Position numbers and translations under genes: made by a program. Below the pieces are notes generated by a model. The model was not told the DNA's origin and searched no databases. It saw only the letters and a list, made by a program, of their open reading frames with translations. Shown one piece after another: positions 16,666-26,441 of a stretch of DNA of 64,000 nt. Position 1 is the stretch's first letter. Every line of letters starts with the position of its first letter. The DNA is from Pelomonas sp. SE-A7 (GTDB taxonomy: Bacteria; Pseudomonadota; Gammaproteobacteria; Burkholderiales; Burkholderiaceae_C), in contig NZ_JAUASW010000002.1 in assembly GCF_030345705.1 (NCBI RefSeq), positions 186,001-250,000 on the forward strand, read 5' to 3'.

Positions 16666-18945
16666 TCAGCGACGCTTGCGGCCGCGCGCCTCAGCGCTCG
16701 CCCTGGCCTTGCCCTTTGCCACCTTGACTGGATGCGCCGGCAATGCATCGACAGTCGAAGCCTTTGCCGGTCGCGCCGGCTTGATCGACTTCGTCTTGCG
16801 CCCGGCCTTGACGGCGCGATCGGCCCGCCGCGCCTGCTCCAGCGCCTCGACAGCCGTGGTTGGCGCAACCTTTGCCGCCGCCGAGGCTTTCTCGCGGCTG
16901 GTCCGGCTGCTCTTCTCGCGCTGTTCCTCACCTTCGCGCACCAGGCGGAAGTCAATTTTTCGGCCATCAAGATCGACACGGCTGACCTGCACCTGGACCC
17001 GCGCACCTGTGGCATAGCGGATGCCAGTACGCTCGCCCCGGAGCTCCTGTCGCACTTCGTCGAAACGGTAATACTCGCCACCGAGCTCGGTGATGTGGAT
17101 CAACCCTTCGACATAGAGCTGGTCCAGTTGCACGAACAGCCCAAAGCTGGCGACGGCGCTGACCGTACCGCTGAACTCCTCACCAAGGTGCTCGCGCATA
17201 TAGCGGCATTTGAGCCACGCTTCAACGTCGCGCGAAGCTTCGTCGGCACGACGCTCGTTGGCGCTGCAATGCGCGCCCACGACTTCCCAGCGCTCGTTTT
17301 CTGTCGACGCCAAGGCGGGGTTGATTGGCTTGGCGCGGCCGGGTCGCTTGGGCGGCTCCGGCACGTCCATCTTGCCTGCGTCAAGGTGGTAACGCTTGTT
17401 GGCCAGCAAGGCCTTGATCACGCGATGGACCAGCAGGTCCGGATAGCGACGAATTGGGCTGGTGAAATGCGTGTAGGCCGGATAGGCCAGGCCGAAATGG
17501 CCCGAATTCGCCTGCGTGTAGATCGCCTGCTGCATGGAGCGCAGCAGCATCGAATGGATCTGTGTGGCGTCCGGCCTGTCCTTGGTTGCCGCGGCAACCG
17601 CCTGGAACTCGCCCGGTGTCGGCTCGTCGCTGATGCCAAGGCCAATACCCAACGAACGCAAATAGGCTTGAAGTGCGGTTCGCTTCTCCGGAGTCGGCCC
17701 CTCGTGGACCCGGAACAGCGAGGCATGCTTGCCACCCGCAATGAAATCGGCGGCACAGACGTTCGCGGCCAGCATCGCCTCTTCGATCAGGCGGTGCGCC
17801 TCATTGCGCGTGCGCGGCACGATCTTCTCGATGCGGCCGTTCTCATCGCAGACGATCTGGGTTTCGGTCGTCTCGAAGTCGACTGCGCCGCGCCTGCCAC
17901 GCTCAGACAGGAGGGCGCGATAGACCTCGTGCAGGTGGAGCAGGTGAGGCACCAGCTCGCGCCTGCGCGCGGCCTCGGGGCCGTGCGTATTGCCCAGCAC
18001 GGCAGCTACTTCGGTATAGGTCAGGCGGGCATGCGAGTTGATCACCGCCGGATAGAACTGGTAGGCGTGGGTCTGGCCTTCGGTCGTCACGAGCATGTCG
18101 CAGACCATGGCGAGGCGGTCTTCATGCGGATTGAGGGAGCAAAGCCCGTTGGAGAGCTTCTCCGGCAGCATGGGGATCACGCGCCGCGGGAAGTAGACCG
18201 AGGTCGCACGCTCGTAGGCATCCTCGTCCAGTGATTCGCCCGGCTTCACGTAGTGGCTGACGTCGGCAATGGCGACGATCAGGCGCCATCCGTTGAAAGC
18301 CGTCTTGCCCCGGCCTTGCTTGTGCGGCTCGCAGTAGACGGCGTCGTCAAAATCGCGCGCATCTTCGCCGTCAATGGTCACCAGCGCCACATCACGCAGG
18401 TCCACGCGGTGCTTGAGGTCGGTATTGCGCAGCCGCTCCGGCAACTTGGCCGCCTGGGCCTGAGTGGCCGAACTGAACGCGTGGGGCACGTCGTACTTGC
18501 GCACCGCAATCTCGATCTCCATGCCGGGGTCGTCGATCTCGCCCAACACTTCGGTCACGCGCCCCACCGGTTGCGAGTACAGCGACGGCGGCTCTGTCAG
18601 CTCGACCGAGACGATCTGGCCTGCGGCCGCGTTGGCAATGGCGTTCTTGGGGATCAGGATGTCCTGACCGAAGCGCTTGTCCTCCGGCGCCACCAGCCAG
18701 ACACCTGACTCGAGCAGCAGGCGGCCAATGATTGGCTTCTTTTTGCGGTCCAGAATCTCCAGCACCTTGCCCTCGGGCCTGCCACGCTTGTCGTAACGCA
18801 CGATGCGCACCCGCAGACGGTCGCCATGCATGACAGCATGCATCTCCTGGGCCGCCAGATAGACATCAGGCTGGCCATCGTCGGGAATCAGGAAGCCATG
18901 GCCATCCCGGTGACCTTGGACCCGCCCCTCGACCTCGCTGAGCAG
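16666..18945 (-). CDS. rnr: Ribonuclease R (start uncertain)
   Basis: RNase R is a processive 3'-5' exoribonuclease that can degrade structured RNA. The catalytic RNB domain is clear (TIDGEDARDFDDAVY with the metal-binding aspartates, then HFTSPIRRYPDL), followed by an S1 domain and a Lys/Arg/Ala-rich tail of about 75 residues ending ARGRKRR. The first ATG (18843) would cut into the conserved OB fold: in frame upstream one still reads VEGRVQGHRDGHGFLIPDDG. A TAG at 19006-19008 closes the frame, and no ATG, GTG or TTG lies between. I placed the boundary at the CTG (18945); AUC codons at 18994-18999, preceded by AGGA, are alternatives. The usual N-terminal winged-helix domain is absent. Confidence 0.93.
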   Translation of the reverse strand: MLSEVEGRVQGHRDGHGFLIPDDGQPDVYLAAQEMHAVMHGDRLRVRIVRYDKRGRPEGKVLEILDRKKKPIIGRLLLESGVWLVAPEDKRFGQDILIPKNAIANAAAGQIVSVELTEPPSLYSQPVGRVTEVLGEIDDPGMEIEIAVRKYDVPHAFSSATQAQAAKLPERLRNTDLKHRVDLRDVALVTIDGEDARDFDDAVYCEPHKQGRGKTAFNGWRLIVAIADVSHYVKPGESLDEDAYERATSVYFPRRVIPMLPEKLSNGLCSLNPHEDRLAMVCDMLVTTEGQTHAYQFYPAVINSHARLTYTEVAAVLGNTHGPEAARRRELVPHLLHLHEVYRALLSERGRRGAVDFETTETQIVCDENGRIEKIVPRTRNEAHRLIEEAMLAANVCAADFIAGGKHASLFRVHEGPTPEKRTALQAYLRSLGIGLGISDEPTPGEFQAVAAATKDRPDATQIHSMLLRSMQQAIYTQANSGHFGLAYPAYTHFTSPIRRYPDLLVHRVIKALLANKRYHLDAGKMDVPEPPKRPGRAKPINPALASTENERWEVVGAHCSANERRADEASRDVEAWLKCRYMREHLGEEFSGTVSAVASFGLFVQLDQLYVEGLIHITELGGEYYRFDEVRQELRGERTGIRYATGARVQVQVSRVDLDGRKIDFRLVREGEEQREKSSRTSREKASAAAKVAPTTAVEALEQARRADRAVKAGRKTKSIKPARPAKASTVDALPAHPVKVAKGKARASAEARGRKRR

Positions 18946-18974
18946 GGCCCCGCCACCGGTCGGGCCGGGGCCGC

Positions 18975-19004
18975 TTGCGTTCTTAAAATTTTTGATGATA
19001 GAAT
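18975..19004 (+). promoter_or_regulatory. tRNA-Leu promoter
   Basis: TTGCGT (18975-18980) and TAGAAT (18999-19004) are separated by 18 bases, and the -10 is extended by TG one base upstream. This is a good sigma-70 promoter about 45 bases before the tRNA. It overlaps the region from which the divergent RNase R gene must start, so the two genes probably share or compete for this stretch. Confidence 0.7.
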
Positions 19005-19055
19005 CCTAGTCTTGCCTGAATTTTGGAGAGCTCCGATGAGCTTTCCGAAAAACTA

Positions 19056-19140
<85 letters not shown>

Positions 19141-19151
19141 GAACAATAAGA

Positions 19152-19180
19152 AAAGGCCGGCTTTCAAAGCCGGCCTTTTT
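19152..19180. terminator. Bidirectional intrinsic terminator (tRNA-Leu / phosphoribosyltransferase)
   Basis: A long GC-rich inverted repeat, AAAGGCCGGCTTT and AAAGCCGGCCTTT around a single C, has an A-run before and a T-run after it. It lies between the tRNA 3' end and the stop codon of the convergent phosphoribosyltransferase and should terminate both. Confidence 0.9.
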
Positions 19181-19184
19181 CATT

Positions 19185-19706
19185 TCAGACGCTGAACTTC
19201 TTGGCCAGCTGATCGGGGCCCATGCCGTCGTATTCCTCGAACGGCTGATGGATCCAGGGGCTGGTCTCCAGCATCTCCACATAGTAGTCCGGCGTGTAGG
19301 TCGAGACCGACTTGGTCCAGATTACGGCCGAGCGCAGTTCCGAGATTGCCGGCATGCCGCGCAGACGCTCCACCACAGCCCTCAGCGTGACGCCGGAGTC
19401 AGCCAGATCATCGACCAGCAACACGCGCCCTGCCAGCTCGCCCTTGGGCATGGTGATGTACTTGGCGATGTCCAAACGACCCTGGATGGTGCCAGCCTCG
19501 GCGCGATAGGAGCTGGTGGACATGATGCCCAGCGGCTTGTCGAAAACGCGCGAGAGCACATCACCCGGGCGCATGCCGCCGCGAGCCAGGCACAGGATCT
19601 GGTCGAATTGCCAGCCAGACGCGTGGACCTTGAGAGCCAGGCGTTCGGTCAGCAGGTGGTATTCATCCCAGGACACATACAAATGCTTGCCGTCGTCGGT
19701 CAACAT
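19185..19706 (-). CDS. Purine-type phosphoribosyltransferase (Gpt-like)
   Basis: The 173-residue protein has the type I phosphoribosyltransferase fold, with the PRPP-binding motif RVLLVDDLADSGVTL at about residues 93-107 and a flexible-loop region before it. The LCLARGGMRPGDVLSR segment resembles xanthine-guanine or hypoxanthine phosphoribosyltransferases, which salvage purine bases. It lies downstream of purA in the same direction (58-base gap), which supports a role in purine metabolism. The exact base specificity cannot be read from sequence. Confidence 0.88.
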   Translation of the reverse strand: MLTDDGKHLYVSWDEYHLLTERLALKVHASGWQFDQILCLARGGMRPGDVLSRVFDKPLGIMSTSSYRAEAGTIQGRLDIAKYITMPKGELAGRVLLVDDLADSGVTLRAVVERLRGMPAISELRSAVIWTKSVSTYTPDYYVEMLETSPWIHQPFEEYDGMGPDQLAKKFSV

Positions 19707-19764
19707 GGGGAACTTCTCCTGATTCGGTGATTGTTAGTGTCGGGGCTGCCGGACCGATTCGGCC

Positions 19765-21099
19765 TCAGGCCTTGTACGGGTGTTGCAGCAGGATGGTGTG
19801 ATCGCGGTCCGGACCGGTCGAGACCATGGCGATAGGCGCACCGATCACCTCGCTGACACGCTCCAGGTAGCGGCGCGCATTCAGTGGCAGCGCATCCCAG
19901 GCGGTCACGCCAAAGGTCGTCTCGGTCCAACCCGGGAAAGTCTCGTAGATCGGCTTGCAAGCCGCGATCTCGTCGCCGTCCAGCGGCAGGATGTCGATAG
20001 TCTGGCCATTCAGCTCATAGCCCACACACATCTGGATCTCGGACAGGCCGTCCAGCACATCCAGCTTGGTCATGCATAGACCGGTGATGCCGTTAATGAT
20101 GATGGATCGCTTCAGCGCTGCGGCATCCAGCCAGCCGCAGCGACGTGCGCGACCGGTGACCGTACCCTTCTCCTGACCGACGGTCGACAGGTGGTAGCCC
20201 ACGGTGCCTTCCTTCTCCCAGTCCAGTTCGGTCGGAAACGGGCCGGACCCGACACGCGTCGTGTAGGCCTTCGTGATGCCCAGCATGTAGTGCAGCATCT
20301 GCGGGCCGACACCGGCACCGGCAGCAGCGTTACCTGCCACGCAATTGCTCGAGGTCACGTAGGGATAGGTGCCGTGGTCGATGTCCAGCAGGGTACCCTG
20401 GGCGCCCTCGAATAGGATGTTCGCGCCGGCCTTGTGGGCATTGTGGATCCGGTAGCCCACGTCGGCCATCATGGGCTTCAGCAGCTCGGCCATCTTCATG
20501 GCTTGGTCGAAGATGGGCTGGAACTCCAGCGCACCGGCCTTCAGATAGCCGGTCAGCGCGAAGTTGTGCAGCTCCAGCAGTTCACGAAGCTTCTTGGCGA
20601 AGCGGTCCGGATGCTTCAGGTCTTGCACGCGCAGAGCGCGACGGGCGACCTTGTCCTCGTAGGCCGGGCCAATACCCTTGCCTGTCGTGCCGATCTTGCC
20701 GCTGCCGCTACTCTCGCGCAGGGCCTCGCGGGCCTTGTCCACTTCCACATGGAAGGGCAGGATCAGCGGACAGGATTCGCTGATGAACAGGCGCGAGCGT
20801 ACTTCGATGCCAGCCTTCTCGAGGCGCTCGATCTCGCCCAGCAGATGGGTCGGATCGACCACCACGCCGTTGCCGATGTAGCAGGCCACACCGTCGCGCA
20901 TGATGCCCGAGGGGATCAGCTGCAGCGCCGTCTTGACGCCCTTGATCACCAGCGTATGGCCGGCGTTGTGGCCACCCTGGAAGCGGACGACGCCTTCGGC
21001 ATGGTCGGTCAACCAGTCGACCACCTTGCCCTTGCCCTCGTCACCCCATTGGGTGCCGACCACGACCACATTGCGACCACGCGCGATTTCGCTTTGCAT
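19765..21099 (-). CDS. purA: Adenylosuccinate synthetase
   Basis: PurA joins IMP and aspartate with GTP, the first committed step to AMP. The 444 residues have the GTP-binding start VVGTQWGDEGKGKVVDWLTD, the catalytic RFQGGHNAGHTL, and GTTGKGIGPAYEDK. It follows hisZ by 38 bases, a gene pair conserved in betaproteobacteria that joins purine and histidine synthesis. Confidence 0.97.
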   Translation of the reverse strand: MQSEIARGRNVVVVGTQWGDEGKGKVVDWLTDHAEGVVRFQGGHNAGHTLVIKGVKTALQLIPSGIMRDGVACYIGNGVVVDPTHLLGEIERLEKAGIEVRSRLFISESCPLILPFHVEVDKAREALRESSGSGKIGTTGKGIGPAYEDKVARRALRVQDLKHPDRFAKKLRELLELHNFALTGYLKAGALEFQPIFDQAMKMAELLKPMMADVGYRIHNAHKAGANILFEGAQGTLLDIDHGTYPYVTSSNCVAGNAAAGAGVGPQMLHYMLGITKAYTTRVGSGPFPTELDWEKEGTVGYHLSTVGQEKGTVTGRARRCGWLDAAALKRSIIINGITGLCMTKLDVLDGLSEIQMCVGYELNGQTIDILPLDGDEIAACKPIYETFPGWTETTFGVTAWDALPLNARRYLERVSEVIGAPIAMVSTGPDRDHTILLQHPYKA

Positions 21100-21137
21100 G
21101 ACTTTCAGTTCCTACTTCGTTGCTGACGACGCCGGGC

Positions 21138-22301
21138 TCAGAGTGCCCGCACCGCCCAATGGGAGTCGACCGCGACCAGCTCGCGGTCGCAGTCGAATTC
21201 GTCGCCTTCGTGTTCGTGCCCAGGCAGCACGCACACCACGGTCTCACCTTGCTCGCGCAGCCGTCGAATGGCTGCGCGCAGCGCCTCATCCTCGCCCCAG
21301 GGCGCACGGATGGCCGCGCGCAGGGCACTCACCGGACCCAGGCTCACCAGCGCCTTGAGGTCGGTGCTGAAGCCGACGGCCGGACGGCGCCGGCCGAACA
21401 CTGCCCCGACCTCGTCATAGCGGCCGCCGCGCAGCACAGCATCACTGCAGCCTTCTGCGTAGAGAGCGAAGCGAGCGCCGGTGTAGTACTCGTTGCCGCT
21501 GGCATCCGCCAGGTCAAAGCCCAGCAGCAGATCGGGATGAGTCTTGGCCAAGTGCTTGGCTAGCCAAGCCAGGTCGGCCAGGGCCGCCGCAATCAGCGGA
21601 TGAGCAGGCAGCTGCTTGCGTGCCTGCTCAAGCACTTCGAGGCCGCCGTAGAGCCCTGGCAAGACCTGCAGGCCGCGGGCCACGGATTCCGGCAAGCCCG
21701 CACACAGCCGAGCCAACTCGGCCTGATCCTTGGCCGCCAGAGCTGCTCCCAGTTGCTCCAGCAAGTCCGCCGAAACCTCGGCATCGGCCAGCACACCCTT
21801 GAGGATGCGCGCATCACCCAGGTCCAGCGCGATGCCGACCAGGCCGGCACGGCGTAGCGAGTCGATGGCGAGTTCCTGGACCTCGAGGTCGGCTTCGAGT
21901 CCGGCATGGCCGTAGATCTCGACACCGAATTGCAGCGGCTCGCGCGTGGCGTGCAGGCCGGCGGGCCGCGTATGGACCACAGGACCGCAATAGCAGAGAC
22001 GGGTAACGCCGGCCCGGTTCAGCAAGTGGGCGTCGATGCGCGCGACCTGGGGCGTCGTGTCAGCGCGCAGGCCAAGACTGCGGCCGGACAGCTGGTCGAC
22101 CAGCTTGAAGGTCTTGAGGTTCAGCGAGCTGCCGGCGCCCGACAGCAACGAGTCCAGATGCTCGACCAGCGGGGGCATGACCAGTTCGCAGCCGTAGCCG
22201 CGGGCCATGTCCAGCAGCTCACGCCGCAACTCTTCGATGCGGCGCGCCTGGGAAGGCAGGACGTCAGCAATATGCTCGGGCAACAGCCAAGCAGAGCTCA
22301 T
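21138..22301 (-). CDS. hisZ: ATP phosphoribosyltransferase regulatory subunit HisZ
   Basis: HisZ is a catalytically inactive paralogue of histidyl-tRNA synthetase that activates and feedback-regulates the short form of HisG in histidine synthesis. The 387-residue protein keeps class II synthetase fold pieces (LRADTTPQVARIDAHLLNR, LQFGVEIYGHAGLEADLE, and a glycine-rich VLRGGRYDEVGAVFGRRRPA), but lacks the HisS C-terminal anticodon-binding domain. The true hisS is present separately at 29666-30961. hisG is not in this window. Confidence 0.93.
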   Translation of the reverse strand: MSSAWLLPEHIADVLPSQARRIEELRRELLDMARGYGCELVMPPLVEHLDSLLSGAGSSLNLKTFKLVDQLSGRSLGLRADTTPQVARIDAHLLNRAGVTRLCYCGPVVHTRPAGLHATREPLQFGVEIYGHAGLEADLEVQELAIDSLRRAGLVGIALDLGDARILKGVLADAEVSADLLEQLGAALAAKDQAELARLCAGLPESVARGLQVLPGLYGGLEVLEQARKQLPAHPLIAAALADLAWLAKHLAKTHPDLLLGFDLADASGNEYYTGARFALYAEGCSDAVLRGGRYDEVGAVFGRRRPAVGFSTDLKALVSLGPVSALRAAIRAPWGEDEALRAAIRRLREQGETVVCVLPGHEHEGDEFDCDRELVAVDSHWAVRAL

Positions 22302-22326
22302 GGACTTCGAGGGGGGTTAAAAGCGC

Positions 22327-22332
22327 ATTGTA
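22327..22332 (-). promoter_or_regulatory. Possible -10 box for hisZ-purA
   Basis: The minus strand reads TACAAT 25 bases before the hisZ ATG, in the 91-base gap after the DUF2065 gene. No good -35 is visible, so this is a weak call. Confidence 0.35.
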
Positions 22333-22392
22333 CCGGCCCACGCAGACCTGCCGAGCGCGCTGTCGCGCCGCCGGCTGCGCAATTTGGGGCGC

Positions 22393-22581
22393 TCAGGACC
22401 AGTTCAACAGCAGGAGCAGCAGGCCCAGCAGCATGCTGGACAGACCGACGAAGCGGATCTGCCCATCGCTCATGGCGAGCACCTTGGAAAACACCTGGCG
22501 CCACAGGGCCGGGCTGACGAAGGGCAGCAGCCCTTCGATCACCAGCACCAAGGCCAGGGCGCCCAGCAACAGGTCCGACAT
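22393..22581 (-). CDS. DUF2065 small membrane protein (YjeT-like)
   Basis: A 62-residue protein with two hydrophobic segments: LLLGALALVLVIEGLLPFV at the N-terminus and FVGLSSMLLGLLLLLLNW at the C-terminus, joined by a short polar loop. It matches the DUF2065/YjeT family, which usually lies between hflC and purA in proteobacteria, as here. The function is unknown; the context suggests an inner-membrane partner of the HflKC complex, but that is inference. Confidence 0.88.
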   Translation of the reverse strand: MSDLLLGALALVLVIEGLLPFVSPALWRQVFSKVLAMSDGQIRFVGLSSMLLGLLLLLLNWS

Positions 22582-22602
22582 CGACCGGATGCGTCCGAAT
22601 GC

Positions 22603-23499
22603 TTACTTGCGGGGCGCTGCGGGTGCAGCACCGCTGCCGCTGCCACGCATGGCCTTGAAGAAGTCACTGCCCGGATCAACCACCATCACGTCCGACTTAC
22701 TGCGGAAGCTGGAACGGTAGGCCTCGAGGCTGCGGTAGAACTGGGCAAAGTTGGGATCACGTCCGAACGACTCGGCGTAGATGGCCGACGCCTTGGCGTC
22801 GCCCTCACCCTTGAGCTTCTGCGCATCGCGATAAGCCTCAGCCACCAGCACCTCGTACTGGCGGTCAGCATCGGCCTTGATCTTCTCGCCCTCGGCGTTG
22901 CCGGTATAGCGCAGTTCGTTGGCCACGCGCAGGCGCTCAGCCTTCATGCGGCCGTAGACCGAATCGGTGATGCTGGCCGAGAAATCGACACGCTTGACCC
23001 GCACGTCGACGATCTCGATGCCGAACTGCTTGGCCTCGTCCTGCAGGCGCTGGCGCACGTCGGTCATGACCTTCTCGCGCTCGGTAGCCAGCATGGCTCG
23101 CACGGTGCGCTTGGTCACTTCCTCGTTCAGCGCGGCCTGGACGATGGGACTCAGCCGGTTCTCGATGTTGCGCAGGTCGCTGCCGTTGTTGCGGATGAAC
23201 TGGCGCGGCTCAGACACCCGCCACTTGACCAGCCAGTCGATCACCAAGCTTTTCTTCTCGGCGGTGAAGATGGGGCGCGAATCGGGGCTGTCCAGCGTCT
23301 GGATGCGGCGATCCAGGAACACCACGTTCTGGAACGGCGGTGGCGCCTTCAGCTTGAGGCCGGGCTCGGTGATGATTTCCTTGATCTCGCCCAGCGCATA
23401 GACGACGGCGAACTGGCGCTGATCGACGATGAACAGGGTGGAGCTGGCCAGCATGAAGGCGGCCAGGGCGACGGCGATGATGGTGACGATGCGGTTCAT
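22603..23499 (-). CDS. hflC: HflC, protease modulator (SPFH family)
   Basis: HflC forms, with HflK, the large periplasm-facing cage that surrounds and modulates the FtsH protease in the inner membrane. The 298 residues begin with a single membrane anchor (IVTIIAVALAAFMLASSTLFIVD), followed by the SPFH/band-7 domain (QRQFAVVYALGEIKEI) and a long helical region. The C-terminus ends with a Gly/Ala-rich tail (GSGSGAAPAAPRK). It follows hflK by 15 bases. ftsH itself is not in the window. Confidence 0.96.
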   Translation of the reverse strand: MNRIVTIIAVALAAFMLASSTLFIVDQRQFAVVYALGEIKEIITEPGLKLKAPPPFQNVVFLDRRIQTLDSPDSRPIFTAEKKSLVIDWLVKWRVSEPRQFIRNNGSDLRNIENRLSPIVQAALNEEVTKRTVRAMLATEREKVMTDVRQRLQDEAKQFGIEIVDVRVKRVDFSASITDSVYGRMKAERLRVANELRYTGNAEGEKIKADADRQYEVLVAEAYRDAQKLKGEGDAKASAIYAESFGRDPNFAQFYRSLEAYRSSFRSKSDVMVVDPGSDFFKAMRGSGSGAAPAAPRK

Positions 23500-23514
23500 G
23501 TCCTGGGTCCTCGC

Positions 23515-24797
23515 TCAGCGGCCATCGCGGTCACGGCTGCGCAGTCCGTCGCGCGAGCGCACGTCGCTGCTCAGGGGCACGCTCACGGGATCGGGCTGCA
23601 CCGCCGCCGGCGTCGGCGGCGAAGCGGTCACTGTGCTGCCCTGCTGCAGCAGCTTGTCCAGCGGCAGGTACAGCAGATTGGAGCCATTGCGGCTGTCCAC
23701 CATCACCTTGCTGACGTTCGCGTAGACATCGCGCATGGTGTCGATATAGAGGCGGTCGCGGGTCACGGCGGGCGCCTTCTGGTACTCGGCCAGCACGCTC
23801 TTGAAACGCTGGGCATCGCCCTCGGCCATGGAAATCACCCGCGACTTGTAGGCCTCGGCCTCCTGACGCAGGCGGGCAGCGCGCCCCTGGGCCTGGGGGA
23901 TCACCTGGTTTGCATGTGCCTCGGCCTCGTTCTTGATGCGTTCGCGGTCGGCCGTGGCCTTCAGCGCATCGTCGAAAGCGGCCTGCACCTGCTCCGGCGC
24001 CTGCACCTGCTGGACGTTGACGTTCTTGATCAGGATGCCGGCCTTGAGCCGGTCGAGCTGGGCCTGGACCGACTTGGCCAGCTCGGCGGCAATGGCGTCG
24101 CGCTGCTCGTACAGCACCGAGTCCATATTGCTCTTGCCGACGATCTCACGCACTGCGGACTCGGCCGCCTGGACCACGGCCGCCTCTGGGCCGCTGTTCT
24201 CGAACATGAAATCGCGTGCGTCCTTCAGCAGGTACTGCACCGAGAAGCGGATGTCGACGATGTTCTCGTCCTGCGTCAGCATCGACGAGTCGCGCAGCCC
24301 GGTGGCGGCGACCACGCCGCTACGGCCTATCTCGACCGATCGCAGCTGGGTCACGGCCACCGTCTCGTGGCCTTGGAACGGGTAAGGCAGGCGCCACTGG
24401 AAGCCGGCGCCAACGGTCTTGCTGTACTTGCCGAACGAGGTGACGACGGCCTGCTGGCCTTCCTGGACGATGAAGAAGCCGCTGCCCATCCAGGCCAGCG
24501 CCACCACGCCGACGATCAGGCCGGCGCCAATGCCGGCGCTCTTCATGTCGGGCTGGAAGTTGTTGCCACCGCCGTTGCTGCCGCCATTGCCTTCGTTGCC
24601 CGGCCGCTTGCCGCCCCCGAACATGCCGGAGAGCTTGCGGTTGAAATCGCGCCAGAGCTCGTCCAGGTCGGGCGGGCCGTCGTTGCGGCCATTGTTTAAC
24701 AGTCGGCCTGCCTGCCAGCGCAGGGTCTCGCCCAGACGCGCGAAGAGGCCCTGCGGAGCGGCGGAGGCCGGGCGGGACGCTTTCGGCTCGAAGGTGT

Positions 24798-24801
<4 letters not shown>
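23515..24801 (-). CDS. hflK: HflK, protease modulator (SPFH family)
   Basis: HflK is the partner of HflC in the FtsH-HflKC supercomplex. The 428-residue protein has a Gly/Asn-rich cytoplasmic N-terminus (about 1-80, including GNEGNGGSNGGGNNF), a membrane segment (IGAGLIVGVVALAWMGSGFFIV), the SPFH domain (VTSFGKYSKTVGAGFQWRLP) and a coiled-coil region. Its ATG overlaps the hflX stop by four bases (ATGA). Confidence 0.96.
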
Positions 24802-26048
<1,247 letters not shown>

Positions 26049-26098
26049 GGTCTTGGGGGGCGGGCCGGTTCAGCAGCCCGCGATCGGGTTCCGGCCGG

Positions 26099-26347
26099 TC
26101 AGGCGGAAGCGTCGACCTGGCCGTCGTTGGCGTGGAAATTGACAGCACGGCCCGGCACCACGGTGGAAATCGCGTGCTTGTAGACCATCTGGGTCACGGT
26201 ATTACGCAGCAGGACCACGTATTGATCGAAAGATTCGATATGTCCTTGCAGCTTGATCCCGTTGACCAGGTAAATGGAAACGGGCACATGCTCCTTGCGC
26301 AGCAGGTTCAGGAACGGGTCTTGCAGGAGTTGGCCTTTGTTGCTCAC
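26099..26347 (-). CDS. hfq: RNA chaperone Hfq
   Basis: Hfq is a hexameric Sm-like protein that anneals small RNAs with mRNAs. The 82 residues contain the full Sm core: QLLQDPFLNLLRKEHVPVS (proximal face), IKLQGHIESFDQYVVLL (Sm1), and the Sm2 motif MVYKHAISTVVP with the conserved YKHA. The C-terminal tail is short, about 15 residues, as in many betaproteobacteria. The start codon is a GTG with GGAG about 8 bases upstream, which may limit translation. Confidence 0.97.
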   Translation of the reverse strand: MSNKGQLLQDPFLNLLRKEHVPVSIYLVNGIKLQGHIESFDQYVVLLRNTVTQMVYKHAISTVVPGRAVNFHANDGQVDASA

Positions 26348-26441
26348 GATATGCTCCGTGATGTGGGGAGTGGGGAGAACCCCACGTTAACACAGGGCGC
26401 CAAGGAGGCGCTTACGAGTCTCGGTAAGAACCCTAGGCGTG

